A stretch of 45,206 nt of DNA. Source: Actinomycetes bacterium. GTDB taxonomy: Bacteria > Actinomycetota > Actinomycetes > Propionibacteriales > Propionibacteriaceae. Shown here one piece after another: positions 24,938 to 32,550 of this stretch (positions within the stretch are counted from its first letter, which is position 1; the number at the start of each line of letters is the position of its first letter). The notes beneath the pieces were generated by a model. That model saw only the letters and a list, made by a program, of their open reading frames with translations, ran no database searches and had not been told where the DNA came from. Location: contig JAJZQV010000015.1 in NCBI GenBank assembly GCA_021803025.1, positions 1 through 45,206 of the forward strand, given 5' to 3'. The position numbers were made by a program, and so were the translations under genes.

Positions 24938-25840
24938 GTGACAGAACGCGTGGTGCTCGACGCGGCGCCGCAGCTGGCGCCGATGCTCGTGTCGTCGATG
25001 GTCAGGGGGCTCGTGCGGCGGGCGACCGGGAGACGTCCCGGCACCCTGCCGGACCGTGAGGTCGTCTGGACCCACGGCCAGGACGTGGACCGTGTCGCCG
25101 CCTACCAGCGGCTGTGCGGGTTCGCGGTCCGCGACCTCGTCCCCGCGACGTGGATCCACGTCCAGGCGTTCCCGCTCCAGATGGAGCTCATGTCCGCGCC
25201 CGACTCGCCCTTCGCGCTGGCCGGCATCGTGCACGTCACCAACTCGATGACCCTGTACCGGCCAGTGTCGGTACGGGAGGAGCTGACGCTCTCGAGCTCG
25301 TACGGCCCGCCGCGCGAGCACCGCCGCGGTGTCCTCCTCGACCTCGTCGGCGAGGCCCATGTGGGGACCGAGCTCGTGTGGCGCGGCGTGTCGGCCTACC
25401 TCGTGCGAGGGGAGACGCTGCCCGGCATGCTTCCGGAGGCGCAGCCCGGCGGCGTGCACCTTCCCCCCGACGTCGAGGTCGACGCTGACACCGTGTGGCG
25501 GCTCCGGGCAGACCTGGGCAGGCAGTACGCCCGGGTGTCCGGCGACATGAACCCCATCCACACGTCGGCACTGGGCGGGAAGGCGTTCGGGTTCCCTCGC
25601 GCGATCATCCAGGGGATGTGGACGCACGCCCGCGTCCTCGCGGCGCTCGAGCCCCGGCTGCCCGACGCGTACCGGATGGACGTCCGCTTCACGAAGCCCA
25701 TCCTGCTGCCGTCCTCCGTACGTTTCGGAGCCCACCTCGACGGGGACTCCTGGACAGCCGTCGTGCGTGAGCGCGCGGGCTCCAAAACCCATCTCGTGGC
25801 CCGGATCAGCGGCGCCGACAGAGTGCCGAACGTGCCTTGA
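24938..25840 (+). CDS. MaoC-family (R)-hydratase, HtdX-like
   Basis: A 300-aa double hot-dog-fold protein. The hydratase-2 motif is in the second half: YARVSGDMNPIHTS followed by AFGFPRAIIQGMWTHAR, supplying the catalytic aspartate and histidine (D and H of SGDMNPIH). The first half is a degenerate hot-dog domain, as in HtdX and FAS-like dehydratases. It would hydrate enoyl-CoA or dehydrate (R)-3-hydroxyacyl-CoA, complementing the neighbouring FabG4-like reductase and thiolase. The start is GTG at 24938 with AGGAGG 5-6 nt upstream. Its stop codon overlaps the -35 box of the following heat-shock gene. Confidence 0.88.
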   Translation: MTERVVLDAAPQLAPMLVSSMVRGLVRRATGRRPGTLPDREVVWTHGQDVDRVAAYQRLCGFAVRDLVPATWIHVQAFPLQMELMSAPDSPFALAGIVHVTNSMTLYRPVSVREELTLSSSYGPPREHRRGVLLDLVGEAHVGTELVWRGVSAYLVRGETLPGMLPEAQPGGVHLPPDVEVDADTVWRLRADLGRQYARVSGDMNPIHTSALGGKAFGFPRAIIQGMWTHARVLAALEPRLPDAYRMDVRFTKPILLPSSVRFGAHLDGDSWTAVVRERAGSKTHLVARISGADRVPNVP

Positions 25841-25865
25841 GTCTGGTCGGCTCAAGTCCTATGCT
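25837..25865 (+). promoter_or_regulatory. Sigma-A-type promoter of the hsp20 gene
   Basis: TTGAGT (25837-25842) and TATGCT (25860-25865) are separated by 17 nt. The -35 box shares bases with the preceding gene's TGA stop. The CIRCE operator starts 2 nt after the -10 box, over the transcription start. Confidence 0.8.
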
Positions 25866-25866
25866 G

Positions 25867-25893
25867 TTAGCACTCGAACTATTGGAGTGCTAA
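25867..25893. promoter_or_regulatory. CIRCE element (HrcA operator)
   Basis: TTAGCACTC-N9-GAGTGCTAA is present without mismatch (25867-25875 and 25885-25893). This is the binding site of the heat-shock repressor HrcA, placed directly after the -10 box, so hsp20 should be induced when HrcA loses activity on heat shock. Confidence 0.97.
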
Positions 25894-25908
25894 TCAGAGG
25901 AGGACATC

Positions 25909-26367
25909 ATGGCCCGCACGTTCGACCCGTTCCGTGAGATCTTCGGAGAGGCCCCTCGTACGGTCGGCATGCCCATGGACCTGGTTCGTACCGGTGACGA
26001 CTTCGTCGTCTCGATCGACCTCCCTGGCGTCGACCCGTCGAGCATCGACATCGATGCCGAGGAGCGGACGCTGACGATCCGCGCGACCCGCAACACCCAG
26101 ACCGACGAGGGCCAGTGGCTGGTCCGCGAGCGTCCTACGGGCACGTTCGCGCGCCAGCTGACGCTGGGCAACGGTCTGGCGCTCGACCGGGTGAAGGCCG
26201 GCTACGCCGACGGCGTGCTCACCTTGCACATCCCGGTCGCCGAAGAGGCGAAGCCCCGCAAGATCGCGGTCAGCCACTCCGGCGGGCAGCAGTCGATCGA
26301 GAGCGACAAGCCCATCGAGGGCGAGGTCGCGCAGTCGAAGGAGCCCCAGGGGTCGCTGGCCAGCTGA
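25909..26367 (+). CDS. Hsp20/alpha-crystallin small heat-shock protein
   Basis: A 152-aa holding chaperone. The short N-terminus (DPFREIFGEA) is followed by an alpha-crystallin domain at about residues 20-120: MDLVRTGDDFVVSIDLPGVD, the beta-sandwich core LTIRATRN, RPTGTFARQLTLG and the conserved AGYADGVLTLHIPV, in which A-x-x-x-n-GVL is the family hallmark. A charged tail of about 35 residues follows. ATG has GGAGGA 4-5 nt upstream. Control by a perfect CIRCE element is direct evidence of heat-shock regulation; HrcA control of a small heat-shock gene is less usual than of groE or dnaK. A strong terminator follows. Confidence 0.95.
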   Translation: MARTFDPFREIFGEAPRTVGMPMDLVRTGDDFVVSIDLPGVDPSSIDIDAEERTLTIRATRNTQTDEGQWLVRERPTGTFARQLTLGNGLALDRVKAGYADGVLTLHIPVAEEAKPRKIAVSHSGGQQSIESDKPIEGEVAQSKEPQGSLAS

Positions 26368-26380
26368 CGCTCCACGGACG

Positions 26381-26413
26381 ACGGCCCCCCGCACCACGCG
26401 TGCGGGGGGCCGT
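26381..26413 (+). terminator. Strong hairpin terminator after hsp20
   Basis: A perfect 13-bp GC-rich stem (26381-26393 with 26401-26413, containing CCCCCC/GGGGGG) closes a 7-nt loop. It lies between the plus-strand hsp20 gene and the minus-strand methyltransferase gene, and by symmetry may serve both. Only a short TT follows, typical of high-GC actinobacterial terminators. Confidence 0.8.
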
Positions 26414-26442
26414 TCCGTGTGCGGCGGGTGTGGGGCGTCTTC

Positions 26443-27639
26443 TCAGGGCTTGCGCGCCAGCACGTACAGGCGGCTCGTCGGGGACTCGATGTCGGGCAGT
26501 GGCGACCGCACGTACCACTCGCTGATCTCGAGGCCCGCGCCCGTGACCGCGCTGAGGACGACGTCGGGGTCGTGAAGGACGAAGTCCACGTCGACGACGT
26601 GCCCCAGAAGCTCGGTGACGTGACGGGTCTCCGGACCCATGTGGAGGGCGAGCGCCAGGGCTCCCCCGTGGGCGAGGGTCGAGGCGAGCGCGCCGATGGC
26701 ACCGGACAGCTCGGACTCCGTGAGGTGGACGAGCGCGTACCACGCGGTGATCGCCGACCACCCCGCTGCCGTGCGGGGTCGCAGCAGGCGCCGCAGGTCG
26801 CCGACCTCGAACGTCACCTCAGGGTGTCGCGCGCGAGCCTCCGCAACCATGCCGAAGGACGTGTCGATGCCGGTGACGGCGGCTCCAGCGGCCGCGAGCC
26901 GTGCTGCGACGTGGCCCGGTCCCGTGCCGACGTCGACGACCGGTCCGTCGGCCCCCGCGGCGATCCGGTCCAGCAGCCACGCGTCGAACGGCTTGTGGCA
27001 CAGCTCGTCGTCGTACTGCTCCGCGTACGCTTCGGCGACGACGTCGTACGTGCGCTGTACGGCCTGGTCGCGCACTTCGGGGCCCTCGGCGAGCGCGGCC
27101 TCCCGGTCGACGGCCGGCGCCGGGACAGCCTCCCCCGTGGGCAAGGGGCCCAGGAGGTGCACCCAGCGGCGGTCCTGCTCCCGCGGGCGCAGCTCGAGCT
27201 CCCGCACGAGGGCCGGCTCCCGCTCGGCCATCGCTCTGAGCGTCTGCTCGACGGAGGAGCGGTCCGGGAAGACGTGCAGCCGCTCGGTCCGCGTGCGCAG
27301 CTCACCCGGGGCCTGGGCGCCGCGGAGCAGCAGCACGGTGAGGAGCGCCCGCTCCCCCTCGTCGAGGTCGATGACCTGGTCGAGTGCCTGCGCGTACTTG
27401 ACGGTCCGGGACCCCGACGTCCACACGAACCGCACGAGGTCGCGCTTCTTGAGCCGTCTGAGGGTCTCGTCGACCTCCGACTCCGTGTAGTCGACGACCG
27501 GGTCGCGGCTCGAGGCCTGGTTGCTCGCGGTCCGTACGGCGTTGAGCGTCAGGGGGTAGGAGGCAGGCACGGTCAGCTGCTTCTCCAGCAGGCTCCCCAG
27601 CACGCGCTGCTCCCGGACGTCCAGGACGGGCAGGTCCAT
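26443..27639 (-). CDS. DUF480 (YceH-like)-SAM methyltransferase fusion protein
   Basis: A 398-aa fusion. Residues 1 to about 175 are a DUF480/YceH-like double winged-helix domain (VREQRVLGSLLEKQLTVP, YPLTLNAVRTASNQASSRDP, VLLLRGAQAPGELRTRTERL). Residues about 195-398 are a class I methyltransferase with motif I VVDVGTGPGHVAARL, GIDTSFGMVAEAR (motif II) and the later AWYALVHLT. A nucleic-acid-binding helper coupled to a small-molecule or macromolecule methylase is plausible; no substrate is known. TACAGT (27646-27651 on the minus strand) lies 6 nt before the ATG at 27639, so a leaderless ATG start is chosen over the GTG at 27645. Confidence 0.85.
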   Translation of the reverse strand: MDLPVLDVREQRVLGSLLEKQLTVPASYPLTLNAVRTASNQASSRDPVVDYTESEVDETLRRLKKRDLVRFVWTSGSRTVKYAQALDQVIDLDEGERALLTVLLLRGAQAPGELRTRTERLHVFPDRSSVEQTLRAMAEREPALVRELELRPREQDRRWVHLLGPLPTGEAVPAPAVDREAALAEGPEVRDQAVQRTYDVVAEAYAEQYDDELCHKPFDAWLLDRIAAGADGPVVDVGTGPGHVAARLAAAGAAVTGIDTSFGMVAEARARHPEVTFEVGDLRRLLRPRTAAGWSAITAWYALVHLTESELSGAIGALASTLAHGGALALALHMGPETRHVTELLGHVVDVDFVLHDPDVVLSAVTGAGLEISEWYVRSPLPDIESPTSRLYVLARKP

Positions 27640-27645
27640 GCGCAC

Positions 27646-27651
27646 ACTGTA
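27646..27651 (-). promoter_or_regulatory. -10 element of the DUF480-methyltransferase gene (leaderless start)
   Basis: Minus-strand TACAGT is followed by exactly 6 nt and ATG. No ribosome-binding site lies between the box and the start codon. Confidence 0.55.
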
Positions 27652-27694
27652 CGGAGGGGCGAGTCCCGGGGATCAGACGATGCGGCCGCAGGCA

Positions 27695-27708
27695 CTCAAT
27701 CGACTGAG
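27695..27708. promoter_or_regulatory. Operator-like sequence at the sulfatase stop codon
   Basis: CTCAATCGACTGAG matches the operator at 30509-30522 at 11 of 14 positions and is itself palindromic at 12 of 14. It spans the sulfatase stop, at the far end of the putative LacI-controlled operon, and might act as an auxiliary operator for DNA looping. This is a suggestion from sequence similarity only. Confidence 0.3.
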
Positions 27709-29204
27709 TCCTCCTGGTCGAGACCGTCCCGAGCAGCAAGCCTCGGTGTCCACGGCCCTCCGCGGACGACGAGGGTGGCGGCGTCCCGGTCTCGATAGAG
27801 GGCCTCCATCGATCGCATGACGTCCTGGTTGGGGCGCTCCCCTAGCCGGAGTGGAACGTTGTCAGAGGCAGCATCGAGGTCGAGATCCCTCAGGTCCTCG
27901 AAGTGTCGGATGGCATGGTCTCGCATCGTCAGGAGGACGTCACGCCGCCTCGGGTTGTAGGCGACGTTCATCGTCTCCCGCGGGTCGCGTCGGCGGTCGA
28001 TCAGGTACTCGCGCTTGTCGTGCGCCGACCAGATGTACTTCCACTCAGCCGTGATCACCGCGTACAGGCCGAGTTCGGCCTCCTGGTACTGCCCGTAGAT
28101 CTCGCTCGGTCTCGCCGAGTCGATGAGGCTCACGCCGTCACGCGACTCGTAGGTGACGTGGGCCAGGTCAAGCAACGTGGGGTAGACGTCGAGCAGGGAC
28201 GCGAGCTCGCGAGTTCGCTCTGCCCTGATACCGGGGCCGGCGAGCACAAAGGGGATGCGCGCCGCCGCGTCGAGGAACGAGCGTTTGCCGTAGCTCCCGT
28301 AGTCCCCGAGGAACTCACCGTGGTCCGCGGCCAGCAGGATGTAGGTGTTCTCCTGCAGACCCTTCTCCTCGAGGGCCCTGAGGATCCGGCCGATCTGGGA
28401 GTCCACATACGAGACGGAGGCGAAGTAGTACGCCCTGAGCAGCTGGTCCAGACGCCGGCTGCGCCCTCCGTCCCGGTACTTGTAGCGGTTCTGCAGCTCG
28501 TTGTAGCACGTGCGGAGTTCGGCCGACCCTTGCGGCTCGAACGGCTCGGGCATGACCGATGGCTCGAACCTCCGGTGCCACGGGGAGGGCGGCGCGAAGG
28601 GCGGATGCGGAGCGATGAAGCCCGACCACAAGAGGAAAGGCTTCTCGTCCGACTGCTCGTCGAGGAAGCGGATCGATCGGTCCGCGACCCAGTGCGAGTG
28701 GTGCAGTCGCTCTGGAACGGGGGACAGCTGCGGGATGTAGTACATCTCGTCACGAAGGCCGTGCGGATGCTCGACATAGGAGAACCCCTCAGCTTCGACG
28801 AACGCCAGATAGTCGTCGGTCTCAGGAGTGCCGAACTCCTCGCCGATGTCGCGGGAGCTGAAGCCCCGAAGCGCTTGAAGATCCGGAGTGAAGTGCATCT
28901 TGCCCACGCCGTGCGTGCGGTACCCGTTGGCCGTGAGCGCATCCATGAACGTCGACGCATCGGACATCGGCATCTCGTTCTCGAAGCAGTCGCCATGCTG
29001 TGGCTCGAGGCCCGTGATCATCGAAGAGCGCGCCGGAACGCATACCGGAGAGGGTGTGTACGCGGACTCGTAGACGCGCCCTCGCGCGGTGAGGGCGTCC
29101 AGCACCGGGGTGTCGACGATGTCGTTCCCCCACGCACCGATTGCGTCGGCGCGCAGCTGGTCACAGAAGAGGATGACGAAGTTCGGCCTGCTCTCGTCAG
29201 CCAT
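27696..29204 (-). CDS. Type I (formylglycine) sulfatase
   Basis: A 502-aa sulfatase hydrolysing a sulfate ester of an unidentified substrate. The N-terminal metal-binding segment is NFVILFCDQLRAD (D15), the modification motif C55-x-P57-x-R59 lies in SPVCVPARSSMITG and would be converted to formylglycine, then HGVGKMHF and the second metal motif AADHGEFLGDYG. No signal peptide is present, so a cytoplasmic substrate imported by the adjacent MFS transporter is likely. It starts 9 nt after the transporter stop, in one operon under LacI control. The region lacks the host-typical CCGTAC word and has lower GC, which points to acquisition. A formylglycine-generating enzyme is not in the window. Confidence 0.9.
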   Translation of the reverse strand: MADESRPNFVILFCDQLRADAIGAWGNDIVDTPVLDALTARGRVYESAYTPSPVCVPARSSMITGLEPQHGDCFENEMPMSDASTFMDALTANGYRTHGVGKMHFTPDLQALRGFSSRDIGEEFGTPETDDYLAFVEAEGFSYVEHPHGLRDEMYYIPQLSPVPERLHHSHWVADRSIRFLDEQSDEKPFLLWSGFIAPHPPFAPPSPWHRRFEPSVMPEPFEPQGSAELRTCYNELQNRYKYRDGGRSRRLDQLLRAYYFASVSYVDSQIGRILRALEEKGLQENTYILLAADHGEFLGDYGSYGKRSFLDAAARIPFVLAGPGIRAERTRELASLLDVYPTLLDLAHVTYESRDGVSLIDSARPSEIYGQYQEAELGLYAVITAEWKYIWSAHDKREYLIDRRRDPRETMNVAYNPRRRDVLLTMRDHAIRHFEDLRDLDLDAASDNVPLRLGERPNQDVMRSMEALYRDRDAATLVVRGGPWTPRLAARDGLDQEDSVD

Positions 29205-29213
29205 GGTGCGGAC

Positions 29214-30482
29214 TCAGAGCCCCGCAGGGACGTCATCAGCCTTGACGCCCACCATGGCCAGTGAATCGGGACGCTTGGGCATCCAGATGACACCGATGAG
29301 GACGCTGGCGGCCACCGCCGCGAACAGGATCCAGGCGAAGGCCTGGAAACTGTGTGCCACCAGGAGCGGAGTGAAGACGCTCCAGATGGCGAGCACTACC
29401 TTCTGCGCGAAGATGATGAAGCCCTGCGCGGTGGAACGGACCATGGTGGGGAACAGCTCCTGGCACCAGACGCGGTACAGCTGCTCCTGTCCGCATGACG
29501 CCGAGAGAGAGAAGAGCACGACGAAGGCGCCGACGAACAGCGGGTTCGACAGGGGCAGGAAGATCACGATGAGAAGCGACAACGCCGTCAGGGCGCCGGC
29601 CAACCCGTAGAGCACTCGCCGGTTCACACGGTCCACCAACGGCATGAACAGGACGAACACCCCGAGCCCGGTGAGGCCGTAGTACAGGGCGTTGAAGCCG
29701 ACGCTGGCCGCCTGGGTCTGAGCGCCGACGGTCTTCAAGATGTATGGCAAGAAGAAGCCGAAGGTGCCAAGAGCGATGGCGCCGAGAGAATGCACGATGA
29801 ACACGAAGAACAGGCGTCCGCTGTAGTTCTGGAAGAGAGAGCGGATCTGGCTCAGATCGAAGGACTGGGAGGCGCGAGCGTTGACCCACATCTCAGACTC
29901 CGAGAGGCGCCGGCGCAGGACCCAGGTGATGAGGGCAATGAGTGCCAGGTGGACGAAGACAATTCGGATCCCCATCAAGCCCATGTCCGCCAAGCCGAAT
30001 GCGAGAAGCAGGACCACGACAGGGCCGGCACTCCAGAAGACGGAGGTGAGCCCGACCAGACTTCCCCGCCTGTGGTCGGGGGCGATCTCGCCGATGAGCG
30101 CCCAGGACGTGGGTACGTCGGCACCGATCGCCAAACCCATGATGATCATGCCTGCGAAGAGCATCCAGGTCCCGCTCGCGAAGATGATGAACAGGGCGCC
30201 GAGGATGTACACGAGCAGGTCGTACTGGTACACGCGCTTGCGTCCGAGGTGGTCGCCCAGGATGCCCCCGACCAGTGCACCTGCCGCATAGGCACCCGCA
30301 TTAACACCCAGGGCAGCGAGCAGGCCCAGCACGGTGGGGCTGATCCCGAAGGCCTTCGTCCAGAGCGCGAGGCCGGCTGAAGCGGCAACGATGCCGCCGG
30401 CATCGAGGTAGTCGGCCATGCAAGCGAGGATGACCCGCTTCCAATCGACCTTGTGATGGATAGTTTCCCGCCGTGCGGTCAT
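29214..30482 (-). CDS. MFS transporter of the sulfatase operon
   Basis: A 422-aa, 12-helix major facilitator protein. After a short hydrophilic start come LDAGGIVAASAGLALW, the loop 2-3 motif GGILGDHLGRKRVYQYD, the helix-4/5 region GADVPTSWALIGEIAPDHRR typical of sugar/organic-anion porters, and the central GFFLPYIL. It probably imports the sulfated compound processed by the sulfatase or a breakdown product. ATG at 30482 is preferred over ATG at 30488, because AGGAG lies about 6 nt before the former and directly abuts the latter. A LacI-type operator and a promoter lie just upstream. Confidence 0.88.
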   Translation of the reverse strand: MTARRETIHHKVDWKRVILACMADYLDAGGIVAASAGLALWTKAFGISPTVLGLLAALGVNAGAYAAGALVGGILGDHLGRKRVYQYDLLVYILGALFIIFASGTWMLFAGMIIMGLAIGADVPTSWALIGEIAPDHRRGSLVGLTSVFWSAGPVVVLLLAFGLADMGLMGIRIVFVHLALIALITWVLRRRLSESEMWVNARASQSFDLSQIRSLFQNYSGRLFFVFIVHSLGAIALGTFGFFLPYILKTVGAQTQAASVGFNALYYGLTGLGVFVLFMPLVDRVNRRVLYGLAGALTALSLLIVIFLPLSNPLFVGAFVVLFSLSASCGQEQLYRVWCQELFPTMVRSTAQGFIIFAQKVVLAIWSVFTPLLVAHSFQAFAWILFAAVAASVLIGVIWMPKRPDSLAMVGVKADDVPAGL

Positions 30483-30508
30483 GGACATCTCCTTTGATGA
30501 TCCCGACT

Positions 30509-30522
30509 TTCAATCGATTGAA
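30509..30522. promoter_or_regulatory. LacI-family operator upstream of the MFS-sulfatase operon
   Basis: TTCAATCGATTGAA is a perfect 14-bp palindrome with the central CG step typical of LacI/GalR operators. It lies downstream of a minus-strand promoter (TTGCGA, 17 nt, TATCGT, at about 30536-30564), so a bound repressor would block transcription. The adjacent LacI-type gene is the likely cognate repressor. Confidence 0.75.
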
Positions 30523-30535
30523 TTGGGCGTCACGA

Positions 30536-30564
30536 TAGTCGCCCATGCACACAGTCGCAAGCGG
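30536..30564 (-). promoter_or_regulatory. Promoter of the MFS-sulfatase operon
   Basis: On the minus strand TTGCGA and TATCGT are spaced by 17 nt, each matching its consensus hexamer at 4 of 6 positions. The operator lies about 14 nt downstream of the -10 box. Confidence 0.5.
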
Positions 30565-30625
30565 ATGAGCCAATGTCCGCCCAGGCGCCGACCGCTGGAG
30601 AAGACGCCTGTCCCAGGTGTGTGAA

Positions 30626-30648
30626 GGTGATGGGATGCAGGCATCACC
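30626..30648. terminator. Possible terminator after the lacI-type gene
   Basis: A 7-bp perfect stem (GGTGATG at 30626-30632 and CATCACC at 30642-30648) with a 9-nt loop lies about 90 nt downstream of the repressor gene's stop, between it and the operon promoter. No T-tract is present. The remaining intergenic DNA from 30565 to 30740 shows nothing else. Confidence 0.3.
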
Positions 30649-30740
30649 GCCCTGCGCCTGCCGTCACGACCCACGTGGATGGGGTGAGGAAGGTCCTGAT
30701 GAACGAGCGATGGGATGGCCAGACGAACCCGCGTAACCGC

Positions 30741-31796
30741 TCAGCGCTGGTCGCTGTCCGCCAGATCCAGCTGACAGCCGCACGACTCTCGCTGGATCAG
30801 CTGGGGGCCCAAGCTGTCCCGGTCGAACGCGCCGTGCCGACCGCTCGCTTCCGCCAGTAACATACGGCCGGCCTGCGCGCCCATGCGCGCGGGGAAGACC
30901 GCAACGGATGTGAGCGCGGGCGTTGTGAGGAGTCCCGAGGATAGTCCATCAATTCCTACGACCGCGCAGGATCGTCCCCGAGCGTCGATCGCCAGAGCAC
31001 GAAGCAGCCCGATCGCGATCGAGTCACTGTGACACAAGATGGCGTCCGGCAGGGTGGCATCGGAACGCAGCCGCTCGCGGGCCGCTTGGAACGCAGCCAG
31101 GGGCCTCGGCCCTGTCGTGATGTTCCAGGTCTTGTCATCAACAAGACCCGCTCGGCGGAGGTAGGCGCTGAACAACCGGCTCCGGTTCTTCCTCGGCGAG
31201 GCGTCCGAAAGCCCTCCGAAATACCCGGCGCTTCGGATCTTATGGACCTCCACCAGGTGCCTCAGAGCCATCTCGATGAGTGCCGAGTCGTCCGTCCCGA
31301 CGAAGCTGAAGCGACTGCCTGGCACGTCCCGGTTCATGAGCACCGTCGGCACCTTGGACCGGTTGAGCAACTCCAGGTCCTCCGACCGCGTGCCCAGCGC
31401 GGGGATGAGGACGATCCCCATGGCACGCTCTTCGATCAGAGCCGTGAGGATCTCTGTCTGGACGTCGATCTTCTCGCGTGTGTTCGACAGAGCCACGATG
31501 TGGTGCTGAAGCATGCTCGAGTCCTGGAGCCCGAGGGCAGCCTCAGAGGCGAACGGACTTGTGATGTCCGGAACGACGAGCCCGACAACGTTTCGCCGGC
31601 TCTTTCGCAGGTCGGCCGCGCGCCGGTTGTACACGTACCCAAGACGATCGGCCTCGTTGCGAACACGCTCGCGCGTCGACGCGGCCACCAGGTCACTGCC
31701 GCCCAACGCGAGGGAGACGGTGGACACCGACACGCCCAACGAACGAGCGATGTCGAGCATCCTCGTGCTGACGCTTCCCCTGCTGACGTCGTCCAC
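30741..31796 (-). CDS. LacI/GalR-family transcriptional repressor
   Basis: A 351-aa repressor. The helix-turn-helix is MLDIARSLGVSVSTVSLALG followed by the hinge segment ADRLGYVYNRRAADLRKSR. The periplasmic-binding-like effector domain runs from about residue 68 (NVVGLVVPDITSPFASE) to the end, including ILCHSDSIAIGLLRAL and VVGIDGL, and should bind a sugar or related inducer. The start is GTG at 31796; an ATG at 31760, directly before the HTH, is possible but would make an unusually short N-terminus. It is transcribed in the same direction as and upstream of the MFS-sulfatase operon, which carries a matching operator. It lies in the same compositionally distinct block. Confidence 0.88.
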   Translation of the reverse strand: MDDVSRGSVSTRMLDIARSLGVSVSTVSLALGGSDLVAASTRERVRNEADRLGYVYNRRAADLRKSRRNVVGLVVPDITSPFASEAALGLQDSSMLQHHIVALSNTREKIDVQTEILTALIEERAMGIVLIPALGTRSEDLELLNRSKVPTVLMNRDVPGSRFSFVGTDDSALIEMALRHLVEVHKIRSAGYFGGLSDASPRKNRSRLFSAYLRRAGLVDDKTWNITTGPRPLAAFQAARERLRSDATLPDAILCHSDSIAIGLLRALAIDARGRSCAVVGIDGLSSGLLTTPALTSVAVFPARMGAQAGRMLLAEASGRHGAFDRDSLGPQLIQRESCGCQLDLADSDQR

Positions 31797-31875
31797 CCCT
31801 AGATTCTCTCAGAGCCTGCGGCCTATCCCAGAGGGCTCTCTGCACGGCCGGACTGGGTCCGACCCACGAATCTCC

Positions 31876-32511
31876 TCAGTACCAGCCGTGCGCGCTCTTG
31901 AAGGACCAGGCGCCGCAGGGGGTCGAGTACCGGCTCTGGACGTAGCCGAGCGCCCAGGTGATCTGCGTGGCGGGGTTGGTCCGCCAGTCGGCACCGGCCG
32001 TCGCCATCTTGCTGCCGGGCAGTGCCTGCGGGATGCCGTACGCGCCGGACGACGGGTTGGTCGCCGTGGCCTTCCACCCGGACTCGTTCATGATGATGTT
32101 GTTGAAGCACTGGAACTGGCTGTCGCCCCAGCCGTACTTGCTCGCCATGATCTGCCGTGCGATGTCGCGGGGGTCGGTGCTCGACGGGTCGTAGCCCTGG
32201 GACTTCTTCTGCGCCGCCTTCTGCGCCGCCTGCTGCTGGGCGACCTGCTGGGCCCGCAGGTCGTCTGCGGCCTTGGCGATCTCGCCGGACAGTGCGGACA
32301 GCTGGGTGGTCCGGGCCTCGACCGCTCCCTCGATCGAGGCCAGCTGGATCCCGCGCTCCTCGATGCTGGCGCGCGAGAGCGTCGCATCGACGGTCCGGAC
32401 CGCGGTCGCGGCTGTCTCCGGGGTCGACGGCGTGGGGGAGGATCCCCCGACGACCGAGGCCACTGCGGCGACGACTGCGAGGGCCAGCCTGATCGGGTAG
32501 CTCAGATGCAC
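31876..32511 (-). CDS. Secreted transglycosylase-like cell-wall protein
   Basis: A 211-aa exported protein. An N-terminal hydrophobic signal (IRLALAVVAAVASVVGG, about residues 7-23) is followed by a coiled-coil-like Ala/Gln-rich stretch (AAQKAAQKKSQ, about 85-105) and a C-terminal lysozyme/SLT-like domain: FQCFNNIIMNESGWKATATN (glutamate of NESGW as catalytic acid), SGAYGIPQALPG and WALGYVQSRYSTPCGAWSF. Such proteins cleave peptidoglycan glycan strands. The GTG start at 32511 has only a weak AGAG upstream. TATGTAAT just upstream may be the -10 region. It is downstream of putA on the same strand with a 39-nt gap, but probably has its own promoter. Confidence 0.82.
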   Translation of the reverse strand: MHLSYPIRLALAVVAAVASVVGGSSPTPSTPETAATAVRTVDATLSRASIEERGIQLASIEGAVEARTTQLSALSGEIAKAADDLRAQQVAQQQAAQKAAQKKSQGYDPSSTDPRDIARQIMASKYGWGDSQFQCFNNIIMNESGWKATATNPSSGAYGIPQALPGSKMATAGADWRTNPATQITWALGYVQSRYSTPCGAWSFKSAHGWY

Positions 32512-32550
32512 GTCTCTGATGATTACATAAGAGACGCGTTCAGGAAAATC

